Below the pieces are notes generated by a model, which worked only from the letters and a program-made list of their open reading frames with translations, was not told where the DNA came from and did no database searches. DNA of 64,000 bases, taken from Micromonospora sp. C31 (GTDB lineage Bacteria > Actinomycetota > Actinomycetes > Mycobacteriales > Micromonosporaceae). The position numbers were made by a program, and so were the translations under genes. Below are positions 1-11,420 of the stretch, in pieces. Where the stretch lies: positions 186,001-250,000 of the forward strand of contig NZ_JAGPXN010000007.1 of NCBI RefSeq assembly GCF_018070575.1, given 5' to 3'. Every line of letters starts with the position of its first letter. Position 1 is the stretch's first letter.

Positions 1-450
1 CAGCTCATCGGCAACCGGGTCGAGGCCAGCGACACCAACACCGACCGGCTCTCGCTCTACCTGGAGGTGATCCGGCGGGTACGGGAGTCGCCCTGGCTCG
101 GCTACGGCGCGCCGGTGAACGTCGACACCGTCAGCGCCCAGGCGCCGATCGGCACCCAGGGGCAGCTGTGGATGGTGCTGTTCAGCCACGGCGTCCCCGC
201 GCTGCTGTGCTTCCTCGCCTGGTTCGTGGTCGCCGCGCTGATCTGCGCCCGGGCCACGTCCGCCGCCGGGCAGTGGCTGGCCGTGGTACCGGTCGTCTGC
301 CTGGTGCAGATCCCCTTCTACGGCATGGCCAACCAGAACCTCGCGGTCGCCTTCTTCGCGGTCGCCTTCGCGATGGCGCTCACCGAACGGGAGACCAACG
401 CCCGGCTCCACCGCCCCCGGCCCCTGCGCCCGGAAGCGGTGCCCGCATGA
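1..450 (+). CDS. O-antigen ligase/polymerase-like membrane protein, C-terminal part (5' end outside window)
   Basis: The frame is open from the first base and ends at the TGA at 448-450, so only about 149 C-terminal residues are seen. They hold a short soluble loop with the pattern RESPWLGYGAP, then three hydrophobic segments and a basic, proline-rich tail. A loop of this kind followed by two or three helices is typical of the end of Wzy/WaaL-type O-antigen ligase or polymerase proteins, which join or polymerise lipid-linked glycans at the membrane. The downstream flippase start overlaps the stop (ATGA), so the two are translationally coupled in one polysaccharide operon. The assignment rests on topology and context; the catalytic region is not in the window. 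Confidence 0.6.
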   Translation, partial: QLIGNRVEASDTNTDRLSLYLEVIRRVRESPWLGYGAPVNVDTVSAQAPIGTQGQLWMVLFSHGVPALLCFLAWFVVAALICARATSAAGQWLAVVPVVCLVQIPFYGMANQNLAVAFFAVAFAMALTERETNARLHRPRPLRPEAVPA

Positions 451-2063
451 CCGCCGCCACCCGCCCGCCGTCCGGCCCCCACGCGCCCGCCGCTCCGGGC
501 CCGGGCGGAGCGCCGCCCGCCGACGACACGGAGACCCGGCGCAGCGCCCGCAGCGGCGTCGCCGGGTTGGTCGGCGCGGCCACCAGCGGGCTCTTCGGCT
601 TCCTGCTCGCGGTCGTCATCACCCGCGGCTACGGCACGGTCGGCTCCGGGGCGTTCTTCGCCGCGATCGGGGTGGTCACCGTCGCCACCGCCGTGTGCAC
701 CCTCGGCGCGGAGACCGGGCTGATGTGGGCGCTGCCGCGCCGGCGGCTCGGCACGCGGGGCGACGCCGCCCGGGTGTTCCCGGTGGCGCTGGTCCCGCCG
801 CTGCTGGTGGCGGTCGCCGTCGCCGTGGGCGGGGTGCTCGCCGCCGACGCGCTCGCCCCGCGACTGGTGGGCGGCTCCGACGTCGACGGCGCGGCCCTGC
901 TGACGGTCAGCTTCGCCGCGGTGCCGGTGGTGGTGGCGATGACGCTGCTGCTCGCCGCGCTGCGCTGCGTACGCCCGATCCGGGCGTACGTCGGGGTGCA
1001 GTTCTTCCTGCTGCCGGTGGCCCGGCCCGTGCTGGTCGGTGCGACGATCCTGGCCGGCGGGGGCCTGCTGGCCGGCATGACCGGCTGGCTGGTGCCGGCG
1101 GCGCTGGCCCTGCTGGCCTGCCTGCCGCTGGTGGCCGGCCCGCTCGGCGTCGGTCGGGGCGCGGCGCTGCGGCCCGCGCCGGGCGACTGGTCGGCGTTCT
1201 GGCGCTTCGCGCTGCCCCGGGCGGCGTCGGCGGCCATCGACGCCGGCAACATGTGGGTGGGCGTGCTGCTCACGTCGGTGCTCGCCGGGCCGGCCGACGC
1301 CGGCGTCTTCGGCGCGGTGGGACGCTACATCCTCGCCGGCCAGTTGGCCATGCAGGGGCTCCGGGTGGCGGTGTCGCCGCAGCTGTCGCGCCTGCTCGGG
1401 CGGGGTGACCGGGCCGCGGCGGCAGCCGTGCACCGGCAGTTGACCACCTGGGGGCTGGTGCTGTCCTGGCCGGTCTACCTGCTGCTCGCCGTCTTCGGGT
1501 CGGCCTTCCTGCAGCTCTTCGGGCCCGAGTTCACCGCCGGCGTCCCCGCGATGACCGTGCTCGCGCTGGCGATGCTGGTCAACACCGGGGTGGGCAACGT
1601 GCAGAGCCTGCTGCTGATGGGCGGGCGCAGCGGGCTGCACCTGGCCGCGACGCTGGCCGGGCTGCTGGTCACCGTCTCCCTCGGCCTGTGGCTGATCCCG
1701 GCGCACGGTGCGACCGGCGCGGCGCTGGCCTGGGCGCTCGGCATCGCCACCGAGAACCTCACGGCGGTCGGTTGCGCCCGGGTCGTGGTCGGCCAGCCGC
1801 TGGTCGACGCGGCGATGCTGCGGGCCGCGGCGGCCACCGTCGCCGGGGTCGGGGCCGCGGCGGCGGTCGGGGTGCTCGTCGCCGGCCGGGGGATCGGCGG
1901 CCTGGCCGTGGCCCTGGGCGTGCTGGCCGCCGGCTGCGTCGGCTTGTTGACGTTGCCCCGGGTGCGACGCCGCATCCGGGTGACCATGGTGCAGGTCCGT
2001 GGGCGGCAGGAGGCGGCCCCGGCCGCCACCGGGCCCGTCCCGGAGGAAACGAAGGGCAGGTGA
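447..2063 (+). CDS. Polysaccharide flippase (MOP superfamily, Wzx-like)
   Basis: A 538-residue polytopic membrane protein. After a roughly 35-residue hydrophilic Pro-rich N-terminus it has about 12-14 hydrophobic segments, beginning SGVAGLVGAATSGLFGF. That opening, the length and the even spread of helices fit the MATE-like Wzx/polysaccharide-export flippases that move undecaprenyl-linked oligosaccharides across the membrane. The ATG at 447 overlaps the stop of the ligase-like gene (ATGA), and its own stop overlaps the GTG of the sulfotransferase gene. Lipid II flippases (MurJ) have the same fold, but the glycosyltransferase neighbours favour an exopolysaccharide role. Confidence 0.8.
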   Translation: MTAATRPPSGPHAPAAPGPGGAPPADDTETRRSARSGVAGLVGAATSGLFGFLLAVVITRGYGTVGSGAFFAAIGVVTVATAVCTLGAETGLMWALPRRRLGTRGDAARVFPVALVPPLLVAVAVAVGGVLAADALAPRLVGGSDVDGAALLTVSFAAVPVVVAMTLLLAALRCVRPIRAYVGVQFFLLPVARPVLVGATILAGGGLLAGMTGWLVPAALALLACLPLVAGPLGVGRGAALRPAPGDWSAFWRFALPRAASAAIDAGNMWVGVLLTSVLAGPADAGVFGAVGRYILAGQLAMQGLRVAVSPQLSRLLGRGDRAAAAAVHRQLTTWGLVLSWPVYLLLAVFGSAFLQLFGPEFTAGVPAMTVLALAMLVNTGVGNVQSLLLMGGRSGLHLAATLAGLLVTVSLGLWLIPAHGATGAALAWALGIATENLTAVGCARVVVGQPLVDAAMLRAAAATVAGVGAAAAVGVLVAGRGIGGLAVALGVLAAGCVGLLTLPRVRRRIRVTMVQVRGRQEAAPAATGPVPEETKGR

Positions 2064-2974
2064 GGTTCGTCGTGCCGTCCATCCGAGACCGGGTGAAGCA
2101 GCTCGTACCGACCCAGGTGACGGAGCGGGTGCGGGAGTCACTCGTCGACTACGGGGTACGGACCAGCGACCGGCGACCGCTGCCGGACTTCCTCATCATC
2201 GGCACCAAGCGGGGCGGCACCACCTCGCTGTGGAACTACCTCATTCAGCACCCGCTGGTGCCCCGGCTCTTCCCGGCCTGGAACACGAAGTCCTCGCACT
2301 ACTTCGAGGAGCACTGGGGGCGCGGCGAGGCCTGGTACCGCTCGCACTTCCCGACCCAGCGCCACCGGGAGGCTCTGGAGAAGCGGCACAACGGGCCGGT
2401 GCGGGTCGGCGAGGCGGCGCCGCTGTACATGTTCCACCCCCTGGCGGCGCAGCGGGTCGCCGCGCTGATGCCGTCGGTGCGGCTGATCGTGCTGCTGCGC
2501 GACCCGGTGGAGCGGGCGTACTCGCACTGGAAGGAGCGGCGCACGCACGGCATCGAGCCGCTCGACTTCGCCGCCGCGCTGGCCGCCGAGGAGGAACGCA
2601 CGGCGGGGGAGCGGGAACGGCTGGTCGCCGAGCCGGAGTACTTCAGCGAGCCGTACGACTGGTACACCTACCGGGCCCGGGGACGCTACCTGGAGCATCT
2701 GGAGCCGTGGCTGGAGCGCTTCGACCGGGAGCAGATCCTCTTCCTGCCCAGCGAGGACCTCTACCGCGACGCCCGGTCGACCTACCGGCGCACGCTGGAC
2801 TTCCTCGGCCTGCCCCCGCACGATTTGCCCGACTTCAAGGTCTACAACGACCGCCGCTCGGCGCCGTTGGAGCCGGCCGTGCGCGCCGAGCTGACCGAGT
2901 ACTACCGCCCGTACAACGACGCGTTGCGGCAGCGGCTGGGGCTGGCGCTCGACTGGCCGGACCGCGCCCCGTGA
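2060..2974 (+). CDS. PAPS-dependent carbohydrate sulfotransferase
   Basis: A 304-residue soluble protein of the heparan sulfotransferase type. The 5'-phosphosulfate loop is visible at about residues 45-58 (IIGTKRGGTTSLWN), with the lysine and Thr/Ser expected to bind PAPS. The 3'-phosphate motif RDPVERAYSHW follows at about 147. The protein probably transfers sulfate from PAPS to a sugar of the polysaccharide built by this cluster. The GTG at 2060 overlaps the flippase stop (GTGA) and is preceded by GGAGG; a second in-frame GTG lies at 2072. The acceptor sugar cannot be read from sequence. Confidence 0.85.
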   Translation: MRFVVPSIRDRVKQLVPTQVTERVRESLVDYGVRTSDRRPLPDFLIIGTKRGGTTSLWNYLIQHPLVPRLFPAWNTKSSHYFEEHWGRGEAWYRSHFPTQRHREALEKRHNGPVRVGEAAPLYMFHPLAAQRVAALMPSVRLIVLLRDPVERAYSHWKERRTHGIEPLDFAAALAAEEERTAGERERLVAEPEYFSEPYDWYTYRARGRYLEHLEPWLERFDREQILFLPSEDLYRDARSTYRRTLDFLGLPPHDLPDFKVYNDRRSAPLEPAVRAELTEYYRPYNDALRQRLGLALDWPDRAP

Positions 2975-4260
2975 CGGCGCGGACCACCGCCGCCACCGAC
3001 CCCCGGTCGCGTACCGACGGGCTCGGCTGGGTCACCCGGGCGGTGTTCGGCGACGAGCGGGTCGCCCTGACCGTGGGCGCCCCGCCGCCGCCGGGACACC
3101 GCGCCGTCGCCCGGTACGCGGTCGTCCCGTCGCTCGACCGGGCCCGGTTCCTGCTGCCGCTCGGCGCGCCCCGGGCCACGGCCGCCTCGCTGCTGGCGTA
3201 CAACGCGCTGCGCCCGCCGAAGGTGCGGGCGGTGCGGGCCGCGCTCGGCGTGCTGGCGCGCGTCGGCGCGGTGGACCTGGCCCCGTTCCCCCGGCTGACG
3301 GTGTCGCTGCCCGATCCGGTCGCGGCCGACGAGGCGCTGCTGGCCGGGCGGCTGGGTGCCGCACTCGGCGTGCCGTCGGTGCTCGCGGCCTGCGGGGTCC
3401 GCCCGCCGGACCCGAACCACAAGCCCACCCTGCAACTGTTCGCCCCGGACGGCCGCGCCCTCGGGTACGCGAAGATCGGCTGGAACGGCGCCACCCGGGC
3501 GCTGGTGACCAACGAGGCGGCGGCCCTGCGCGAGCTGCCGGCGGTGACCGGGGCGCCCGACCATCCGGCGGCGCCCCGCCTGCTGGCCGAGACCACCGCC
3601 GCCGGGCAGGTGGTCGCGCTGGTCGAACCGCTGCCGCCGGACGTGCGGGGGGTGTCGGCCGGCGAACCGCCGCGGATCGCGGCGCTGCTGGCGGTGGCCC
3701 GCCGGGGCCGCCCGCCGGCGCCGCCGCGCCCGTTGGCGGCGTCGGCATTCCTGGGCCGGCTCGCCGCCGAGGCCGAATGCGCCGCTACCGGCACGCCGGA
3801 CGGGGCCCGGGCGGTCGCCGCCGTGGCCGCCCTGACCGACCGGCACGGCGGCACGGCCGTCGAGTTCGGGCACTGGCACGGCGACTGGGTGCCCTGGAAC
3901 CTCGGCGTACACGCCGGCCGCCTCGTCGCCTGGGACTGGGAGCACAGCGGGCCGGACGTGCCGCTCGGCTTCGACCTGGCGCACGACGCGTTCCAGCGGG
4001 CCCTGGTGCTGCGCGGCGAGCCGGCCGCCGCGGCGGCGCGGGCCGTCGACGCCCACCTTGAGCGGTACGGCGCGGAACTCGGTCTCGCACCGGCGACCGG
4101 GCGGCTGGTGGCCGACGCCTACCTGCTGGAGATGTGGCTGCGCACCTGGCGGCTGGCCGACGCGGGCGCCGGCTGGAACGCGGCGCTGCATCCCGCCCTG
4201 CTGGACGTCATCGAGAAACGACATAGCGGTCGCCCTATTTCACCAGCCGGGGACGTGTGA
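2971..4260 (+). CDS. Aminoglycoside phosphotransferase/choline-kinase-fold protein
   Basis: A 429-residue protein started by a GTG overlapping the sulfotransferase stop (GTGA). The C-terminal half carries the kinase-like catalytic loop HWHGDWVPWNL at about residues 301-311 (HGD-x4-N) and, about 12 residues later, WDWEH, matching the metal-binding Asp of the APH fold. The first 150 residues are less typical and include a KPTLQLF / YAKIG stretch that may stand for the nucleotide-binding lobe. Such proteins phosphorylate small molecules or sugars; inside a polysaccharide operon a sugar or lipid-linked substrate is more plausible than antibiotic resistance. The last 20 codons are noticeably less GC-rich than the rest. 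Confidence 0.7.
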   Translation: MTARTTAATDPRSRTDGLGWVTRAVFGDERVALTVGAPPPPGHRAVARYAVVPSLDRARFLLPLGAPRATAASLLAYNALRPPKVRAVRAALGVLARVGAVDLAPFPRLTVSLPDPVAADEALLAGRLGAALGVPSVLAACGVRPPDPNHKPTLQLFAPDGRALGYAKIGWNGATRALVTNEAAALRELPAVTGAPDHPAAPRLLAETTAAGQVVALVEPLPPDVRGVSAGEPPRIAALLAVARRGRPPAPPRPLAASAFLGRLAAEAECAATGTPDGARAVAAVAALTDRHGGTAVEFGHWHGDWVPWNLGVHAGRLVAWDWEHSGPDVPLGFDLAHDAFQRALVLRGEPAAAAARAVDAHLERYGAELGLAPATGRLVADAYLLEMWLRTWRLADAGAGWNAALHPALLDVIEKRHSGRPISPAGDV

Positions 4261-4313
4261 TCTGCTGTCGCGTGGCGACCACCGAACGTCCAAGCGAACT
4301 TGTGGGGAGTCGC

Positions 4314-4796
4314 GTGGGAACGACAACCGAGGAAGCCGGCGAGCCCGGGGTCCTGCTCCTGGTGGGCTCCAGCGGCGGCCACCTGGCCCAACTGCTCGCG
4401 CTGCGCCCGTGGTACGAACGCTGGCGACGGTGCTGGGTCACCTTCGACACACCCGAGGCGCTCTCGCTGCTCGCCGGCGAGGAACTGGTCCCGGCGCACC
4501 ACCCGACCACCCGCAACGTGCCGAACCTGCTGCGCAACGCCGTCCTCGCCTGGCGGGTGCTGCGCTCGCGCCGGGTCGCCGCCGTGGTGACCACCGGCGC
4601 CGGGGTGGCCGTCCCGTTCGTGGTGCTGGCCCGGCTCCGGCGCGTGCCGACCGTCTACATCGAGGTGTACGACCGCATCGACACCCCGACCCTGACCGCC
4701 CGGCTCTGCCGGCCGTTCCTCTCCGCGATGCTCGTGCAGTGGGACGAGCAGCGCCGGCAGTACCCGGAGGCCACCGTCGTGGGGACCCTGCTGTGA
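4314..4796 (+). CDS. PssD/Alg14-like glycosyltransferase membrane-anchor subunit
   Basis: About 160 residues, beginning with a Rossmann-type segment LLLVGSSGGHLAQL, the hallmark of Alg14/PssD proteins that anchor and activate a separate catalytic GT28-type subunit. The next gene is the matching PssE/Alg13-like half, so the pair should form one split glycosyltransferase. The GTG at 4314 was chosen because GGGGAG sits 4 bases upstream; an in-frame GTG at 4257 overlaps the previous stop (GTGA) and would add 19 residues. The protein is expected at the inner face of the membrane, extending a lipid-linked glycan. Confidence 0.8.
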   Translation: MGTTTEEAGEPGVLLLVGSSGGHLAQLLALRPWYERWRRCWVTFDTPEALSLLAGEELVPAHHPTTRNVPNLLRNAVLAWRVLRSRRVAAVVTTGAGVAVPFVVLARLRRVPTVYIEVYDRIDTPTLTARLCRPFLSAMLVQWDEQRRQYPEATVVGTLL

Positions 4797-5485
4797 ACGC
4801 CGAGAGCACCGGAACCGCCCCCGCGCACCGGGTCGTACCGGGCCGGCCCCGCCCGGCGCCCGCCGGCCGCGTGCCCCGCCCGCGCGACCCCGGCGAACTC
4901 GCCCGGGCCCGGCTGCTGGTCGCCGTCGGCACCGACAAGCACCCGTTCGACCGGGTGGTCGGCTGGATCGAGCAATGGCATCCGGCCGTCGCCGGGGAGG
5001 TCGGGCTGACCGTCCAGCACGGACACACCCGGGCCCCCGGGCTGCCCGGGGCGGTGCCCTTCCTCGGCCACGACGCGCTCCAGACCGCGATGGCCGAGGC
5101 CGACCTCGTGGTCTGCCACGGCGGCCCGGCCACCATCCTGGAGGCCCGCCGGCACGGTCACCTGCCGATCGTCGTGCCCCGGGACCCGACCCGGGGCGAG
5201 CACGTCGACGACCACCAGCAACTGTTCGCCCGCCGCCTCGGCACGGCCGGCATGGTGGCGCTCGCCGAGACCCGCGAGGCGCTGTTCGAGGCGCTCACCG
5301 CCGGCCTCGCCGACCCGTCCCGGTACGCCGTCGCGGCCGACCCGGACGCGTCCGAGGCGCGTCGCGCGGCGGTCGAGCAGGTGGGCCGGATCGTGGAGGA
5401 CCTGGTGGCCGCGTCGACCGGACGACGGCAGCGGACGAGGTGGCGGCCGTGGGCACGGTCGGGCCGGAACGGAGAGCGGCGATGA
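4793..5485 (+). CDS. PssE/Alg13-like glycosyltransferase catalytic subunit (GT28 C-terminal domain)
   Basis: A 230-residue protein whose core (from about residue 40) begins LLVAVGTDKHPFDRVV and contains VCHGGPATILEARRHG. The glycine-rich HGGPATI loop is the UDP-sugar site of the MurG/Alg13 C-terminal domain. It lacks the N-terminal acceptor domain, which the preceding gene supplies. The GTG start at 4793 overlaps the PssD-like stop (GTGA), giving tight coupling of the two subunits. Its first 40 residues are Pro/Arg-rich and probably disordered, longer than in most PssE proteins. The donor sugar is unknown. Confidence 0.8.
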   Translation: MNAESTGTAPAHRVVPGRPRPAPAGRVPRPRDPGELARARLLVAVGTDKHPFDRVVGWIEQWHPAVAGEVGLTVQHGHTRAPGLPGAVPFLGHDALQTAMAEADLVVCHGGPATILEARRHGHLPIVVPRDPTRGEHVDDHQQLFARRLGTAGMVALAETREALFEALTAGLADPSRYAVAADPDASEARRAAVEQVGRIVEDLVAASTGRRQRTRWRPWARSGRNGERR

Positions 5486-6402
5486 CCGAAAACCCGAGCG
5501 TGAGCGCGGTGGTGCCCACCCGGGACCGTCCGGAGCTGCTCCGGGCCGCCGTGCGCGCCATCCTCGACCAGGACCACCCCGGCCCGATCGAGGTGGTGGT
5601 GGTCTACGACCAGTCCGAGCCGGACGCCTCGCTGGCCGAGTTGTCCCGCCCGGACGGGCTGGTCCGGGTGATCCGCAACGGGCGCGCTCCCGGCCTGGCC
5701 GGTGCCCGCAACAGCGGCGTCCTGGCCGCCACCGGTGACCTCGTCGCGTTCTGCGACGACGACGACGAGTGGCTGCCCGGCAAGCTGCGGGCCCAGGTCG
5801 AGGCGCTGACCGCCCACCCCGAGGCGGAGTTCGTCAGCTGCGGCATCCGGGTCAGCTACGACGGGCACACCGTCGACCGGGTGCTGCCGAAGGACTCCGT
5901 CACGCTGGCCGACCTGCTGCGCGACCGGATGACGGAGCTGCACCCGTCGACCTTCCTGATCCGCGCCGCCGCGCTGCGCGACGGGTTCGGGCTGGTCGAC
6001 GAGGAGATCCCGGGCAGCTACGCGGAGGACTACGAGTTCCTGCTGCGGGCCGCCCGCAGCGCGCCGCTGGTCAACCTGCGCACGCCGTACGTGCTGGTGC
6101 GCTGGCACAAGCGGTCCTACTTCGCGCAGCGCTGGGACACCATCTCCGAGGCGTTGCAGTGGCTGCTGGAGCGCTATCCCGAGTTCGGCACCCAGCCCGC
6201 CGGCGAGGCGAGGGTCACCGGGCAGATCGCCTTCGCCCGTGCCGCGTCCGGCGACCGGCGGGGCGCGATGCGCTGGGCCCGGCACACCATCCGGCGCAAC
6301 CCGCGCGAGCCGAGGGCGTACCTGGCCCTCGCCGTGGCCGGGCGGATGGTCCGCGCCGACGCGGTGCTGCGCACCCTGCACAAGCGCGGCCGGGGCATCT
6401 GA
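5482..6402 (+). CDS. Family 2 glycosyltransferase
   Basis: A 306-residue GT-A protein. It opens SAVVPTRDRPELLRAAVRAI (nucleotide-binding beta-alpha), has ARNSGVLAATGD before the metal-binding run FCDDDDEWLPGKL at about residues 92-104, and a likely catalytic-base region PGSYAEDYEFLLRAA. It would add a sugar from a nucleotide donor to the growing surface glycan. The ATG overlaps the stop of the previous gene (ATGA) and the gene closes the polysaccharide operon, which is followed at once by a strong hairpin. Acceptor and donor are not predictable here. Confidence 0.88.
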   Translation: MTENPSVSAVVPTRDRPELLRAAVRAILDQDHPGPIEVVVVYDQSEPDASLAELSRPDGLVRVIRNGRAPGLAGARNSGVLAATGDLVAFCDDDDEWLPGKLRAQVEALTAHPEAEFVSCGIRVSYDGHTVDRVLPKDSVTLADLLRDRMTELHPSTFLIRAAALRDGFGLVDEEIPGSYAEDYEFLLRAARSAPLVNLRTPYVLVRWHKRSYFAQRWDTISEALQWLLERYPEFGTQPAGEARVTGQIAFARAASGDRRGAMRWARHTIRRNPREPRAYLALAVAGRMVRADAVLRTLHKRGRGI

Positions 6403-6410
6403 GCCCGCGC

Positions 6411-6453
6411 CGTCCGGGGCTGCGGCCGGCGAGGACCGGCCGGGCCCCGGACG
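6411..6453. terminator. Bidirectional terminator between convergent genes
   Basis: Outer arms 6411-6420 and 6444-6453 pair perfectly, and nested arms 6423-6429 and 6436-6442 pair around a 6-base loop. The long GC hairpin lies between the stop of the GT2 gene (+) and the stop of the antiporter (-), where both transcripts must end. There is no U-tract, as usual in high-GC actinobacteria. Confidence 0.75.
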
Positions 6454-6459
6454 CGGGAC

Positions 6460-7716
6460 CTAGCGGCGGTCCGGGTCGGGGTCGCCGCTCACCCGGCGGT
6501 CGCGCCCACGCCCCCGGCGATCGGCGGAGGCCTGTCGCAGCCTCTCGTACCAGGCCGGGGTCGTGGCCGGATCGAAGATCCGGGCGATCACGATGTCGGT
6601 GGAGGAGTGCGCCAGGATCGACAGCACGATGGTGAGCGCCACCAGGTGGAAGATCTCGTCACCGGCCGGAATGCCGGCCTGGAGCACCAGCAGGCCGTAG
6701 ACCACCGAGGCGAAGCCCTTCGGTCCGAACCACATCGCGGCGAACTGCTCGGTACGGCTCAGCCGGGAGCCGAGGAACGAGACGGCCAGCGCCACCGGGC
6801 GGGCCACCACGATGGCGAGCACCGCGAACACCCAGCCGGGCCAGGAGATCTCGCCGAGGAACTCGATCGAGATGAGCGCGCCGAAGACCAACAGCGCGGC
6901 CAGCTTGAACACCTCGGCGATCAGCTCGCCGAAGTGCTCGAAGCTCTCCCGCTGCCGCTCGCCGAAGGTGGCCACGGTGATGCCGGCGGCGAACGCCGCG
7001 AGGAACAGGTTGGCGTGGGTGACCAGGCCCAGGGCCAGCACCAGCAGGCCGATCGCCACGCCGTTCAGCGGCTCGTACTGGGTGGAGGCGGAGAAGAAGC
7101 GGGTCCTCTCCAGCCGCAGCGCCAACCACGGCACCCCGACCCCGATCACCAACCCCAGCAGCAGTTCCAGGCCCAGCTCGTCCAGGTGCAGGTCGTCCGA
7201 GCCGGCCGCGACGGCCAGGAACAGGATGACGAAGGGCAGCGCCAGACCGTCGTTGATCCCGGACTCGACGTTGAGCAGGTGCCGCAGCCGGCCGGGCACC
7301 CGGTCGTTGCCGACCAGCGCCGAGGCGAACACCGGGTCCGTGGGTGCGAGGACCGCCCCGAGCAGCAGCGACTCCGGCCAGTCCAGCCCGACGACGAAGT
7401 GCGCCAGCAGCGAGGTGATCAGCAGCGTCAGCGGCAGGCCCCAGCCCAGCGCCCGACCGGGCAGCCGCCACGCCGAGCGCAGATCGGCCCAGCCCACCCG
7501 CATGCCGTCGGTGAAGAGCACGGTGAACAGGGCCAGCTCGGCCAGCGTCGCCACGATCGGCGAGTCGGCGGTGATGTCCAGCACGCCAGTGGTCTCCGGA
7601 CCCAGCACGAAACCGACGAGCAGGAAGAGCACGGCGGTGGACAGGATCGTGCGGTGGGCCAGGCTGGAGAGCAGGACCGCCAGCAGCAGGGCGGCGGCGA
7701 ATGCGAAGAGCAGCAC
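6460..7716 (-). CDS. CPA1-family sodium/proton antiporter
   Basis: 418 residues with about 12 membrane segments. The NhaP/CPA1 signature is clear: GAVLAPTDPVFASALVG, then NVESGINDGLALP. These contain the paired acidic and polar residues (Asp in PTDP, Asn-Asp in GIND) that bind the ion in the discontinuous helix of this family. It exports sodium or potassium in exchange for protons across the cytoplasmic membrane. A hydrophilic Arg-rich C-terminal tail of about 30 residues follows the last helix. It is a single-gene unit convergent with the polysaccharide operon and divergent from aroC. Ion preference cannot be decided from sequence. Confidence 0.9.
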   Translation of the reverse strand: MLLFAFAAALLLAVLLSSLAHRTILSTAVLFLLVGFVLGPETTGVLDITADSPIVATLAELALFTVLFTDGMRVGWADLRSAWRLPGRALGWGLPLTLLITSLLAHFVVGLDWPESLLLGAVLAPTDPVFASALVGNDRVPGRLRHLLNVESGINDGLALPFVILFLAVAAGSDDLHLDELGLELLLGLVIGVGVPWLALRLERTRFFSASTQYEPLNGVAIGLLVLALGLVTHANLFLAAFAAGITVATFGERQRESFEHFGELIAEVFKLAALLVFGALISIEFLGEISWPGWVFAVLAIVVARPVALAVSFLGSRLSRTEQFAAMWFGPKGFASVVYGLLVLQAGIPAGDEIFHLVALTIVLSILAHSSTDIVIARIFDPATTPAWYERLRQASADRRGRGRDRRVSGDPDPDRR

Positions 7717-7803
7717 CAGGGCTCCCAGGGATCGGGGTCGACGACGTCACTGCCGACCAGACTTCCCGGCGGACCGGCTGATCCTACGGTTTCCCGCCGG
7801 GAC

Positions 7804-7867
7804 GTCGCGTCCGCAGGGCGGGACGCGACGGGCACCGCACGGCGGCGGGCACCGGGCGTGACAGACT
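7804..7867 (+). promoter_or_regulatory. antiporter/aroC divergent region: hairpin and possible -10
   Basis: The 158-base gap between the divergent antiporter and aroC starts holds a 9-bp perfect hairpin (7804-7812 with 7821-7829). CAGACT at 7862-7867 ends 7 bases before the aroC GTG. That spacing matches a leaderless actinobacterial TAnnnT-type -10, although the first base deviates. No clear -35 was seen. Confidence 0.35.
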
Positions 7868-7874
7868 GACCGCT

Positions 7875-9053
7875 GTGTTGCGCTGGTTGACTGCAGGGGA
7901 ATCGCACGGTCCCGCCCTCGTCGCGATGCTGGAGGGCGTACCCGCCGGCGTCGAGGTGACCACCGGGGAGATCGCCGGTGAGCTGGCCCGGCGTCGGCTC
8001 GGCTACGGCCGGGGCGCGCGGATGTCGTTCGAGCAGGACGAGGTCGAGATCATCGGTGGGCTCCGGCACGGGGTGAGCATCGGCAGCCCGGTCGCGATCC
8101 GCGTCGGCAACTCCGAGTGGCCCAAGTGGCGCACCGTCATGGCCGCCGACCCCGTCGACCCGGAGGAACTCGCCAGCCAGGCCCGCAACGCGCCGCTGAC
8201 CCGCCCCCGACCGGGTCACGCCGACCTGGCCGGCATGCAGAAGTACGGCCACACCGACGCCCGGCCGATCCTGGAACGGGCCAGCGCGCGGGAGACCGCC
8301 GCCCGGGTCGCCGTCGGCACGGTCGCCAAGGCGCTGCTCCGGCAGGCCCTCGGCATCGAGATCGTCTCCCACGTGGTGGAGCTGGGCCCGGTCGCCGTCA
8401 AGCCCGGCCTGCGCCCGACGCCCGCCGACGCCGCCCGCGTCGACGCCGACCCGCTGCGCTGCCTCGATTCCGAGGCCAGCGCCCGGATGGTCGCCGAGGT
8501 CGACGCCGCGAAGAAGGCCGCCGACACCCTCGGCGGCGTGGTCGAGGTGCTGGCGTACGGGGTGCCGCCGGGCCTGGGCAGCCACGTTCAGTGGGACCGC
8601 AAGCTCGACGCCCGGCTCGCGACCGCCCTGATGTCGATCCAGGCCATCAAGGGCGTGGAGATCGGCGACGGCTGGCAGCAGGCGCGCTCCCGGGGCTCCG
8701 AGGCGCACGACGAGATCATCCCCACCGCCACCGGCGTGCGTCGGGTCACCGACCGGGCCGGTGGGCTGGAGGGCGGCATCACCACCGGCGAGCCGCTGCG
8801 GGTGAAGGCCGCCATGAAGCCGATCTCCTCGCTGAACCGGGCCCTGGCCACGGTGGACGTCACCACCGGCGAGCCGGCCACCGCGATCAACCAGCGCTCG
8901 GACGTCTGCGCCGTGCCCGCCGCCGCCGTCGTCGCCGAGGCGATGGTGGCGCTGGTGCTGGCCGAGGCCGCCACCGAGAAGTTCGGCGGCGACTCGGTCG
9001 CGGAGATCCGCCGCAACCTGGCCGGCTACCTCGACGCGCTGGTGATCCGGTGA
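7875..9053 (+). CDS. aroC: Chorismate synthase
   Basis: 392 residues, the usual length. It converts EPSP to chorismate with reduced FMN, the last common step to aromatic amino acids. The N-terminal signature GESHGP is at residues 8-13, [11 protein letters not shown] at about 135-145 covers the second FMN-binding signature, and [13 protein letters not shown] and the basic C-terminal region [13 protein letters not shown] are present. The start is a GTG at 7875 with no convincing ribosome site, which fits a leaderless message. It heads an aro cluster with aroK, aroB and aroQ. Annotation is secure. Confidence 0.98.
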   Translation: MLRWLTAGESHGPALVAMLEGVPAGVEVTTGEIAGELARRRLGYGRGARMSFEQDEVEIIGGLRHGVSIGSPVAIRVGNSEWPKWRTVMAADPVDPEELASQARNAPLTRPRPGHADLAGMQKYGHTDARPILERASARETAARVAVGTVAKALLRQALGIEIVSHVVELGPVAVKPGLRPTPADAARVDADPLRCLDSEASARMVAEVDAAKKAADTLGGVVEVLAYGVPPGLGSHVQWDRKLDARLATALMSIQAIKGVEIGDGWQQARSRGSEAHDEIIPTATGVRRVTDRAGGLEGGITTGEPLRVKAAMKPISSLNRALATVDVTTGEPATAINQRSDVCAVPAAAVVAEAMVALVLAEAATEKFGGDSVAEIRRNLAGYLDALVIR

Positions 9054-11356
<2,303 letters not shown>

Positions 11357-11357
11357 C

Positions 11358-11420
11358 GCCCCACCCGCGCCGCCCACCCGCGCCGCCCCACCCGCGTCGC
11401 CCGACCCGCGTCGCCCGACC
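11358..11420. repeat. Short tandem repeat, C-rich
   Basis: Just behind aroQ there are about four imperfect copies of a roughly 15-base unit of the type CCACCCGCGCCGCC, drifting to CCGACCCGCGTCGC. It could arise by replication slippage; no coding role is seen. Confidence 0.7.

Noticed and set aside
318..2141. Long open frame antisense to the flippase, and many similar frames on both strands
   Set aside because: High GC gives long stop-free frames. These have low third-position GC, Arg/Pro/Gly/His-rich nonsense composition and no family motifs, and each lies over a well-supported gene.
2971..4260. Aminoglycoside-resistance gene
   Set aside because: The HGD-x4-N kinase loop is generic to the fold. 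Genomic context is glycan synthesis and nothing points to an antibiotic substrate.
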